64,000 nt of DNA, from NCBI GenBank assembly GCA_041658885.1, contig JBAZZJ010000002.1:1-64000 (forward strand). The letters run 5' to 3'. The notes beneath the pieces were generated by a model. It had not been told where the DNA came from, ran no database searches, and worked only from the letters and a program-made list of their open reading frames with translations. The position numbers and the translations under genes were made by a program. This document shows positions 1 to 6,453 of the stretch, piece by piece. This DNA is from VMGX01 sp041658885 (lineage in GTDB: Bacteria; Patescibacteriota; Minisyncoccia; Phycocordibacterales; 21-14-all-36-13). Position 1 is the first letter of the stretch, and each line of letters begins with the position of its first letter.

Positions 1-659
1 CACTAAATTTCGTTTCAAATAAATTTAGGACGTTGTTTTTTGGTGTATTATCTAAAAAATTACAAAGGGTTTTTTGTACGAAAAATAATGTTATAACAAA
101 ACGAAAATTAGTGTCGGGGTTTACAATCATTGAATTAATAGTAACAACAGCTATTTTTGCATTAATAACGACATTAATGTTAGTTAAAGATTCTCAATTT
201 AATAATTCTGTAAAATTAGGTAATTTAGCTTACGAAATTGCGATTGCTGTTAGGCAGGCACAAGTATTTGGTACAGGAGTTAAAGAATTTGGTTCAGGAA
301 ATTTTAATGTTGGTTACGGAATACACTTTGACATTGCTAATGGAAAAAATTTTGTTTTTTTTGCTGATGAAAATGGGAACGGATCTTACGATGGATCTAC
401 AGAAATGATTGAATTAATAAATATGAGAGGAAATAATTTTGTAAGCAAGTTTTGTGTTTTTAGATCAAACGGGGACGAAACTTGTAGTGAGTCTGATTCA
501 AAACTAGATGTGATTTTTAAAAGACCAAATCATAATGCGATAATATCGACAAACCTTGGTTTAGGTTTATATGAATCTGCAAGAATATTTTTATCGTCCA
601 CAACGGGAGATGAAAAGTCTGTTTTGATTAAATATGTTGGGCAGATATCGGTAGAATGA
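1..659 (+). CDS. GspH/FimT-like prepilin, 5' end outside the window
   Basis: This is a type IV pilus or type II-like pseudopilin. The prepilin motif KLVSGFTIIEL gives a predicted cleavage between Gly and Phe, with Glu at +5 and a hydrophobic helix after it. The later segment FADENGNGSYDGS resembles GspH/FimT minor pilins. Cleavage would be by a prepilin peptidase at the inner membrane, and the protein would join a pilus-like fibre. The frame is open to the left edge, so the gene is partial. A TTG at 33 is a possible but unlikely start. The leader before GFT is a copy of the repeat-derived leader seen in the next two genes. Pilin family is well supported. The subclass is tentative. Confidence 0.75.
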   Translation, partial: LNFVSNKFRTLFFGVLSKKLQRVFCTKNNVITKRKLVSGFTIIELIVTTAIFALITTLMLVKDSQFNNSVKLGNLAYEIAIAVRQAQVFGTGVKEFGSGNFNVGYGIHFDIANGKNFVFFADENGNGSYDGSTEMIELINMRGNNFVSKFCVFRSNGDETCSESDSKLDVIFKRPNHNAIISTNLGLGLYESARIFLSSTTGDEKSVLIKYVGQISVE

Positions 660-688
660 CTTCAAAAGCTCTGAATGAGCTTTTGAAG
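660..688 (+). terminator. hairpin after the first prepilin gene
   Basis: The arms CTTCAAAAGCT and AGCTTTTGAAG pair perfectly around a short loop, directly after the stop codon. The same hairpin with about 25 related bases after it recurs at 49613, so this is a repeated terminator-like unit. The T-run after it is weak. Confidence 0.5.
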
Positions 689-710
689 AAGAGTGCTCGA
701 TTTTTCATCC

Positions 711-747
711 GCCCCAGTGAAATGTCTTTCAGATTCCACTGGGCAAG
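711..747. repeat. short palindromic element, CCCCAGTGAAAT type
   Basis: The left arm GCCCCAGTGAAAT is mirrored by ATTCCACTGGGCAAG. The right end carries the GGGCAAG signature shared by many palindromes in this window, and the next prepilin gene starts 14 bases after it. A longer relative lies at 11167-11235 in the 16S leader. Confidence 0.6.
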
Positions 748-760
748 TAATTAAAATGAG

Positions 761-1597
761 ATGAAATCACAAAATCATAAAATTAATAATAAAGGCTTCA
801 TCCACACACCAATTTTCTTTTCAAACAAGTTTGAAACGTGGTTTAGTTTCATGTCTTCTAAAAATATAAGCAAATCTGTTTTTCCGAGTAGTTTGTTTAA
901 AACAAAAAAAAAATTGGTGTTGGGGTTTACCCACACACTAAATTTCGTTTCAAATAAATTTAGGATGTTGTTTTTTGGTGTATTATCTAAAAAATTACAA
1001 AGGGTTTTTTGTACGAAAAATAATGTTATAACAAAACGAAAATTAGTGTGTGGGTTTACGCTTGTAGAAATGATTGTTTCTGTGGCAATATTTTCTGTTG
1101 TTATGCTTATTGGAGTTGGATCTTTATTAAGTATGATGGCTGCAAATAAAAAATCACAATCAATACAGCTTGTTATGAATAATCTAAATTTTGCGATAGA
1201 AGATATCACAAGAACAATTAGAATTGGTACAGCATATCATTGTGGGTCCGGAGATATTATGGGACCGAAAGATTGTATTGAGGGGAATTCTTTTTTGGCG
1301 TTTGAACCAGCGGGCGGAGATATTGATACAACAGACGATCAGGTGATTTATAGACTTAATAATAATCAAATAGAAAAATCCACAAAAGGCGGAGCAACAA
1401 ATAGTTTTATTGCAATTACTGCGCCAGAGGTAAAGATAGAAAAACTGATGTTTTATGTTCAAGGGTCAGAGGGTGGAAGCGACAAAAGACAACCGCGGGT
1501 TTTAATAATTTTATCTGGTTATTCTGGCGAAGACGAAAAGACAAAATCAAATTTCAATATCCAAACAACAATAAGCCAGAGGATTTTGGATTTTTAA
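761..1597 (+). CDS. prepilin with a repeat-expanded leader peptide
   Basis: This is a pseudopilin of 278 aa. The functional prepilin site is probably CGFTLVEMIVSVAIF, with Gly98 before the cut, Phe99 as +1 and Glu103 at +5, followed by a hydrophobic helix. The 97-residue leader is far longer than the usual 6-25 residues. It holds two diverged copies of a palindromic element and two further Gly-Phe sites (residues 12-13 and 55-56) that look like relics of earlier leader ends. The start ATG comes just after the palindrome at 711-747. The gene sits in a run of four pilin genes. The C-terminal part matches no subclass I recognise. Confidence 0.75.
   Translation: MKSQNHKINNKGFIHTPIFFSNKFETWFSFMSSKNISKSVFPSSLFKTKKKLVLGFTHTLNFVSNKFRMLFFGVLSKKLQRVFCTKNNVITKRKLVCGFTLVEMIVSVAIFSVVMLIGVGSLLSMMAANKKSQSIQLVMNNLNFAIEDITRTIRIGTAYHCGSGDIMGPKDCIEGNSFLAFEPAGGDIDTTDDQVIYRLNNNQIEKSTKGGATNSFIAITAPEVKIEKLMFYVQGSEGGSDKRQPRVLIILSGYSGEDEKTKSNFNIQTTISQRILDF
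801..1054. repeat. two diverged palindromic units inside a prepilin leader
   Basis: Unit one starts with CACACACCAATTTTC and ends near AAATTGGTGTTGGGG. Unit two starts with CCCACACACTAAATTTC and ends at GAAAATTAGTGTGTGGG. Both are in frame and both end by regenerating GGGTTTAC, which encodes Gly-Phe-Thr. The second unit matches the sequence at the left edge of the window. The ends match the CCCCACACTAAT palindromes at 17485, 23436 and 27987. Confidence 0.7.
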
Positions 1598-1654
1598 TAA
1601 CCGCAAATTTACCCCGCCACGACGGGGTGAGCGCAGATAAAAACACGCAGATTC

Positions 1655-1767
1655 ACCCCGTTAGAAGTTCATTAAGATTAAACATTTTTGTCGGAATACA
1701 AAAATGAATTCGTCTAACGACTTTATTTATTTTTAAATCGCGCATAATATTAAACTTCTAACGGGGC
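1655..1767. repeat. palindromic element, CCCCGTTAGAAGTT type, copy 1
   Basis: The ends are CCCCGTTAGAAGTT and AACTTCTAACGGGG, followed by CAAGC. The middle holds an inner inverted pair around GAATTCGTCTAACGA. A near-identical copy follows at 1779. The 1598-1654 stretch before it holds a small CCCCG/CGGGG hairpin and an ACGCAGAT motif seen elsewhere. Confidence 0.8.
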
Positions 1768-1778
1768 AAGCGCAAATA

Positions 1779-1891
1779 ACCCCGTTAGAAGTTCATTAAG
1801 ATTAAATATTTTTATCAGAATATAAAAATGAATTCGCCTAACGGCTTAATTTATTTTTAAATCGCGCATAATGTTAAACTTCTAACGGGGC
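1779..1891. repeat. palindromic element, CCCCGTTAGAAGTT type, copy 2
   Basis: This is an almost exact tandem copy of the element at 1655, with the same ends and the CAAGC suffix. The next prepilin gene starts 10 bases after its right end. Confidence 0.8.
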
Positions 1892-1900
1892 AAGCAAAAA

Positions 1901-2671
1901 ATGAAATCATTTAATTACAAAATTAATAAAAAATCTGGTTTTACCCCCACACTAATTTTCTTTTCAAACAAGTTTGAAAAGTGGTTTAGTTCTGTGTTTT
2001 CTAAAAATACAAGCGAATCTGTTTTTCCGAGTAATTTGTTCAAAACAAAAAGAAAATTGGTGTCGGGGTTTACCCACACACTAATTTTCTTTTCAAACAA
2101 GTTTGAAAAGTGGTTTAGTTCTGTGTTTTCTAAAAACACAAGCGAATCTGTTTTTCCGAGTAATTTGTTTAAAACAAAACGAAAATTAGTGAGTGGGTTT
2201 ACGCTTGTAGAAACTTTAATTGCAATAACCGTTTTAATATCTGCAATTGTTGGTCCGATGGTTATTGTTCAAAAAAGTTTGTCTTCGGCTAACTTTTCAA
2301 AAGACCAGATTACAGCATTTTATCTTGCCCAAGAGGCTATAGAGTATATAAGAAATAAAAGAGATGAGAACACATTATCTGGTTTGAGTTGGACAAACGG
2401 TTTATCTGATTGCATAGGAAAGAAATGTGCCGTTGATGCAGTAAATGAAACCTTATCGCAGTGTAGTGATAACTGTCCAAACTTGTTATTTGATACGACA
2501 AATAGTTTTTATGGTTATAATCCAGATTGGAAAAACTCTAAATTTAACAGATCAATAGAGATTAAAAACGTAAATAGTGATGAATTATCTGTGAATGTTA
2601 TTATCTCTTGGAAGAGCGGAGTTTTTATGAAAAACTTTTCTGTCAGAGAGAACATATTTAATTGGCAGTAA
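1901..2671 (+). CDS. GspI/PilV-like prepilin with a tandemly expanded leader
   Basis: This is a pseudopilin of 256 aa. The likely cleavage site is SGFTLVETLIAITV, with Gly99, Phe100 as +1 and Glu104 at +5, and a hydrophobic helix. The segment AQEAIEYIRNKRDEN is typical of GspI/PilV-like minor pilins. The 98-residue leader contains a 43-residue unit repeated twice in tandem, beginning at residues 13 and 56. Each unit ends in KRKLVSGFT, so three Gly-Phe sites exist (13, 56, 99). Only the last is followed by the Glu+5 and the membrane helix. The family is clear and the subclass is moderate. Confidence 0.78.
   Translation: MKSFNYKINKKSGFTPTLIFFSNKFEKWFSSVFSKNTSESVFPSNLFKTKRKLVSGFTHTLIFFSNKFEKWFSSVFSKNTSESVFPSNLFKTKRKLVSGFTLVETLIAITVLISAIVGPMVIVQKSLSSANFSKDQITAFYLAQEAIEYIRNKRDENTLSGLSWTNGLSDCIGKKCAVDAVNETLSQCSDNCPNLLFDTTNSFYGYNPDWKNSKFNRSIEIKNVNSDELSVNVIISWKSGVFMKNFSVRENIFNWQ
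1944..2197. repeat. two tandem 129-bp palindromic units in a prepilin leader
   Basis: Each unit runs from CCCACACTAATTTTC to GAAAATTAGTG(T/A)(C/G)(G/T)GGG, so its ends are inverted repeats. The period is exactly 129 bp (43 codons). The junctions repeat the bases encoding SGFT, which looks like a target-site duplication or a rebuilt junction. Confidence 0.8.
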
Positions 2672-2676
2672 AAATC

Positions 2677-3132
2677 ATGAAATCACCAAATCACAAAATC
2701 ATAAAATCAAAACACTCTCACGGTTTCACATTATTAATGGCGATGGTTATTTCATCTCTTTTATTGTCTTTGGGAATCACAGTTTTTAATGTGACACTGA
2801 AAGAACTAGTCTTATCTTCCTATGGTAGAAATTCTCAATTTGCTTTTTATGCTGCTGATACGGGTGTTGAGTGCGCACTCTTTTGGGGTATAAAAAAGAA
2901 CGCATTTTCAACCTCATCACCAACAAACATAGAGTGTGATGGCAAAACTATTGAAAATGTAGGGGGGCAATCCGTATCAATTTTTAATATAAATTTTTCT
3001 CCAGACCCATTTTGTGCAACTGTTACCGTTGATAAATCTGGTAACAGAACAATAATAGAATCTCGTGGTTATAATACTTGTGATGTTTCAAATGCCAGAA
3101 GGGTAGAAAGAGGAATAAGGGTAACATACTAA
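2677..3132 (+). CDS. PilX-like minor prepilin
   Basis: This is a small membrane-anchored pilin-like protein. The N-terminus has a basic leader and then HGFTLLMAMVISSLLLS, a prepilin-type helix that lacks the usual Glu at +5. That is typical of PilX/GspK-like minor pilins. The segment AADTGVECALFW (residues near 55-65) is common in such proteins. I place the start at ATG 2677, because the reading frame upstream of it overlaps the preceding gene. The first codons encode KSPNHKIIKSK, from the AAATCAC-type simple repeat that recurs in this genome. It is the last gene of the pilin run. Confidence 0.65.
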   Translation: MKSPNHKIIKSKHSHGFTLLMAMVISSLLLSLGITVFNVTLKELVLSSYGRNSQFAFYAADTGVECALFWGIKKNAFSTSSPTNIECDGKTIENVGGQSVSIFNINFSPDPFCATVTVDKSGNRTIIESRGYNTCDVSNARRVERGIRVTY

Positions 3133-3213
3133 TTTATCTCAAAACTCAAATCTAAAATCTCAAATTTACAACTTAAAACTTGTAAGCTGAAATGTTTCTA
3201 ATCAAAGAATTAA

Positions 3214-5283
3214 ATGATAGACAAAAAAGAAAAAGAAATAAAAAAACAAATAGAGAAATTGAGAGAAACACTCAATAAACACATAAATTTGTATCATAAA
3301 AAAGATACGCCCGAAATTTCTGATGAAGCTTATGATTCACTCATGCATGAACTTGTTGAACTTGAAGAAAAATATCCTCAATTCAAATCTTTATCAAGTC
3401 CAAGTCAAAGGGTTGGTTCAAAGCCTCTGGATGAATTTAAAAAGATAAAGCATTTTGTTAAACAGTGGTCATTTGACAATATATTTAATTTTGAAGAATT
3501 AAAAAAATGGGACGAGAAGATAAAAAGATTTGTTCAAAAAGAAATTCACCCTGTTAAATCCAGCGAAGCTGGTCCGCCCGTGGCGGAATTTAACAGGGCA
3601 CAGTATCTTTGTGAATTAAAAATAGACGGGCTTAAAATCGTTTTGACGTATGAAAATGGAATTCTTAAAACCGGTGCAACTCGCGGGGATGGAATTGTTG
3701 GGGAGGAGGTGACCCAAAATATAAAAACAATTAAAAATATACCTTTAAAACTGAAATCGCAAGTAGATATTATTGTCGTTGGAGAGTGTTGGTTATCAGA
3801 AAAAGAACTTGAAAGAATAAATAAAGAAAGAAAAAAAGAAGGTGAACCCTTATTTGCAAATTCAAGAAATGCAGCCGCGGGTTCAATTAGACAATTAAAT
3901 TCTAAAATAACTGCAAAAAGAAATTTGAATTTTTTTACTTATGATATAGACGAAATAAAATCACAAAATCATAAAATCACTAAACCACAAAATCAAGAAG
4001 AAGAGCTCGGACTTTTAAAAGAACTTGGATTTAATGTAAATTCAAATTTTAAACTTTGTAAAAATATAAATGAAGTAGAAAATTTTTATAAAAAATGGTC
4101 AAAAGAAAAACATAATGAAGACTACGGAATTGATGGAATAGTTTTAAAAATAAATAATAATGAGACACAAAAAGCATTAGGTTATACGGCAAAATCTCCA
4201 AGATTTGGAGTAGCATACAAATTTCCGGCAACACAAACAACGACATTTGTTAAAGACATAATTTTTCAGATAGGACGAACCGGCGTAATAACTCCAGTTG
4301 CAGTTCTTGAACCAGTCAGAGTCGCTGGATCTTTGGTATCAAGGGCGACTCTTCATAATGAGGATGAAATTAAAAGACTTGATGTGAGAATAGGGGACAT
4401 GGTTATTTTACAAAAAGCCGGAGATGTAATTCCTGATATAGTTTCTGTAATTTTGGATTTAAGAAAAAAAGACTCAAAACCATTTGTATTCCCAAAAAGA
4501 ATTTCAGGATGTGGTGAAGATGGGAGAATTGAAAAGACAAAAGGTCAAGTAGCTTATAAGTGTGTTGATAAAAAATCTTTTTCACTGCTTTCAAAAAAGA
4601 TTCATTACTTTGTTTCAAAAAAATGCTTCAACATTGATGGAATGGGTCCTCAAATTGTGGACCTACTGATGGAAAATGGTTTGATTAATTCTTTTGATGA
4701 TATTTTTAAATTAAGAAAGGAAGATTTATTAAGTTTACCAAGATTTGCTGAAAAATCTGCTGATAATCTTATTAATTCCGTAGAAAAAAGTAAAAAAATA
4801 ACCTTAGCGAGATTTTTAACATCACTATCAATAGATTTTATAGGAGAAGAAACAGCAAATACTATTTCTGAAGAATTTAAAAATTTAGATAAAGTAATAA
4901 AAGCAAAAGTAGAGGATTATCAAAATATCTACGGCGTTGGCAAAAAATCGGCGCAGTCAATTTATGAATGGTTTAAAGACAAAAACAATTTTGAGTTAAT
5001 CCGAAATTTACTTAAATATGTTGAAATTGAAAATTTAAAAAATAAAAAAGAAGGAAAATTTAAAGGAAAATCTTTTGTTTTAACAGGCTCTCTTTCTAGT
5101 ATGTCTAGAGACGAGGCAAAAGAAAAGATAAGAGAATTTGGCGGAGATATATCAAATTCAGTATCAAAAAATACTGGTTATGTTGTTGCTGGTGTGGATC
5201 CTGGTTCCAAGTACGAAAAAGCAAAAGAATTAAATGTTAGAATTTTAAATGAAGAAGAATTTTTAAAGCTACTCAACAATTAA
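3214..5283 (+). CDS. ligA: NAD-dependent DNA ligase
   Basis: It seals nicks in duplex DNA in replication and repair, using NAD+. All major parts are present: the N-terminal Ia and adenylation domain with catalytic Lys136 in LKIDG, the OB fold, the HhH region (near 470-590) and a C-terminal BRCT domain (from about 610). Length is 689 aa against about 670 in relatives. Two extra segments explain this. Residues about 111-129 are an in-frame palindromic insertion just before the KxDG motif. Residues about 247-262 come from an AAATCAC-type simple repeat. The zinc site keeps only two recognisable cysteines (GCGED and YKCVD) of the usual four. Function is very likely retained. Confidence 0.96.
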   Translation: MIDKKEKEIKKQIEKLRETLNKHINLYHKKDTPEISDEAYDSLMHELVELEEKYPQFKSLSSPSQRVGSKPLDEFKKIKHFVKQWSFDNIFNFEELKKWDEKIKRFVQKEIHPVKSSEAGPPVAEFNRAQYLCELKIDGLKIVLTYENGILKTGATRGDGIVGEEVTQNIKTIKNIPLKLKSQVDIIVVGECWLSEKELERINKERKKEGEPLFANSRNAAAGSIRQLNSKITAKRNLNFFTYDIDEIKSQNHKITKPQNQEEELGLLKELGFNVNSNFKLCKNINEVENFYKKWSKEKHNEDYGIDGIVLKINNNETQKALGYTAKSPRFGVAYKFPATQTTTFVKDIIFQIGRTGVITPVAVLEPVRVAGSLVSRATLHNEDEIKRLDVRIGDMVILQKAGDVIPDIVSVILDLRKKDSKPFVFPKRISGCGEDGRIEKTKGQVAYKCVDKKSFSLLSKKIHYFVSKKCFNIDGMGPQIVDLLMENGLINSFDDIFKLRKEDLLSLPRFAEKSADNLINSVEKSKKITLARFLTSLSIDFIGEETANTISEEFKNLDKVIKAKVEDYQNIYGVGKKSAQSIYEWFKDKNNFELIRNLLKYVEIENLKNKKEGKFKGKSFVLTGSLSSMSRDEAKEKIREFGGDISNSVSKNTGYVVAGVDPGSKYEKAKELNVRILNEEEFLKLLNN
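3547..3600. repeat. palindromic element in frame inside ligA
   Basis: The left end CACCCTGTTAAATCC is mirrored by AATTTAACAGGGCA, with two inner hairpins (CCAGCGAAGCTGG and CCGCCCGTGGCGG). It adds 18 codons just before the ligase active-site motif without breaking the frame. The terminal 12 bases ACCCTGTTAAAT equal those of the GIY-YIG-bearing element at 5883. Confidence 0.85.
3954..4001. repeat. AAATCAC-type simple repeat inside ligA
   Basis: The run AAATCACAAAATCATAAAAT and its continuation encode KSQNHKITKPQNQ, which has no place in the ligase family. The same simple sequence occurs at 769, 2677, 15365 and 19189. Confidence 0.6.
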
Positions 5284-5292
5284 ATAAAAAAT

Positions 5293-5314
5293 GGTCTGTC
5301 AAAAAAGACAGACC
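5293..5314. terminator. convergent terminator between ligA and the membrane gene
   Basis: GGTCTGTC and GACAGACC pair around AAAAAA. Both genes end toward it, so it could serve both strands. Confidence 0.6.
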
Positions 5315-5322
5315 CAATTTTA

Positions 5323-5775
5323 TTACTCAGACATAACTCCATATTCATATGTTTTGATTACTTTTCGTGAACCTACATTTATAACAAGTAACCACAAATT
5401 TATTAATACCCATAAAATTGTCATTTTTTCTAGAAAATTAGTATTTTCTGATAAAAATGCTTTCAAAATGACACTAGTAGCTAAACAAATAATCAACATA
5501 GTTGATGATATTATAAGCAGATTAATAGACGAGATATTAATCATTATCCAATCTGACCCACTTTTACCATTTAGCTTTATGTACCAATTGGTTACGTTGT
5601 AAAAACCAATTCCGAATGACGATACAAACATTAGAGAAAAAAGTAATTCTCCAATGATCGGAAAAGATATTCTTGAGTTTGTGAAAATCGTATTTGAGTA
5701 AAAACAAATCCAAAATGCCAAACCAAAGAAAAGTCCAACAATTAGTACATTTCTGAGAAGCTTTCTTTTTTCCAT
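5323..5775 (-). CDS. small integral membrane protein of unknown function
   Basis: The product is 150 aa with four predicted membrane helices, near residues 8-27, 40-60, 75-100 and 118-135 counting from MEKRKLLRN. No family is recognised. It ends in a hydrophilic tail (KTYEYGVMSE). It stands alone on the minus strand between ligA and the gat genes and converges on ligA. The start codon is the first Met after an AT-rich region. No clear ribosome site is visible. Confidence 0.55.
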   Translation of the reverse strand: MEKRKLLRNVLIVGLFFGLAFWICFYSNTIFTNSRISFPIIGELLFSLMFVSSFGIGFYNVTNWYIKLNGKSGSDWIMINISSINLLIISSTMLIICLATSVILKAFLSENTNFLEKMTILWVLINLWLLVINVGSRKVIKTYEYGVMSE

Positions 5776-5882
5776 TGCAAACTCCGATTTATTTTGAAAT
5801 AACTAATTTATTCTATTACAACATATACCCCATAACCGCTCGAGTCAAGTATTAAAAATACACGTTTAAAATGTTATTATTT

Positions 5883-6167
5883 ACCCTGTTAAATAATTTT
5901 AAATCAAAGGTGATATGTATTATGTTTATGTGTTAAAATCGAGTAAAGATAAAAAATTCTATACAGGGTATACAAAAGATTTAAAATTAAGACTTGAGAA
6001 ACATAAGAAAGGACTCGTAGAATCAACAAAGAATAGAATACCTATAAAATTAATACATTACGAAGCATGTCTAAGTCGAGATGATGCTACACATAGAGAA
6101 AAATATTTAAAAACACACTTGGGAAAAATGTTTATTAAAAATCGTCTCAAGTCTTATTTAACAGGGT
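5883..6167 (+). mobile_element. GIY-YIG-bearing palindromic element, ACCCTGTTAAAT ends
   Basis: The left end ACCCTGTTAAATAA (5883-5896) is mirrored by TTATTTAACAGGGT (6154-6167). Between them lies a single GIY-YIG nuclease gene whose last codons are encoded by the right arm. The same end sequences bound the nuclease-less inserts in ligA (3547) and gatA (7191). The right end is followed 4 bases later by the gatC start. That this unit moves is an inference. Confidence 0.7.
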
Positions 6168-6175
6168 TAACATGA
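5915..6175 (+). CDS. single-domain GIY-YIG endonuclease
   Basis: This is a stand-alone GIY-YIG nuclease of 86 aa (UPF0213/COG2827-like), which would cut DNA using a Mg2+-dependent active site. The motifs are YYVYVLKS, YTGYT, the Arg of LRLEKH and the Glu of HREKYLKT, all in the expected order. It is enclosed by inverted repeats identical in their ends to palindromes inserted in ligA and gatA. Its stop codon overlaps the gatC start (ATGA at 6172). Transcription could start near TTATTAT just upstream. A role in moving or copying the surrounding palindromes is a hypothesis. A DNA repair role is the alternative. Confidence 0.85.
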   Translation: MYYVYVLKSSKDKKFYTGYTKDLKLRLEKHKKGLVESTKNRIPIKLIHYEACLSRDDATHREKYLKTHLGKMFIKNRLKSYLTGLT

Positions 6176-6453
6176 TTACAAACGAAGAATTAAAAAATCT
6201 TTCAAAACTCGCCAGAATTGATATAAAAGACGAGGAATTATTAGGCTTAAGCAAAGACATAAATTCAATTCTTGATTATGTTGGGCAAATTCAAAATGTC
6301 TCTATTGATAAAGATGTTAAAAATGTTAATTCACTAAAAAACATTATGAGGGAGGATAAAAATCCACATGTTGGGGGTGAATTTAGTAAGGACTTATTAA
6401 AAGAGGCCCCAGACAAAAAAGACAGCTATGTTAAGGTAAAGAAAATTTTATGA
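6172..6453 (+). CDS. gatC: Asp/Glu-tRNA amidotransferase subunit C
   Basis: GatC stabilises GatA-GatB in the tRNA-dependent amidotransferase that makes Gln-tRNA(Gln) and Asn-tRNA(Asn). The 93-aa length is normal. The family pattern is clear: ELKNLSKLARIDIKDEEL at the N-terminus, DINSILDYVGQIQNV in the middle and MREDKN before the C-terminal part. Its start overlaps the stop of the GIY-YIG gene and its stop overlaps the gatA start (ATGA at 6450), so gatC-gatA are translationally coupled. The palindrome right arm sits where its leader would be. gatB is separate at 54189. Confidence 0.93.
   Translation: MITNEELKNLSKLARIDIKDEELLGLSKDINSILDYVGQIQNVSIDKDVKNVNSLKNIMREDKNPHVGGEFSKDLLKEAPDKKDSYVKVKKIL

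Noticed and set aside
5291..5602. Plus-strand open frame opposite the 5323-5775 membrane gene
   Set aside because: It runs through the convergent terminator and is the antisense of a protein with clear membrane helices.
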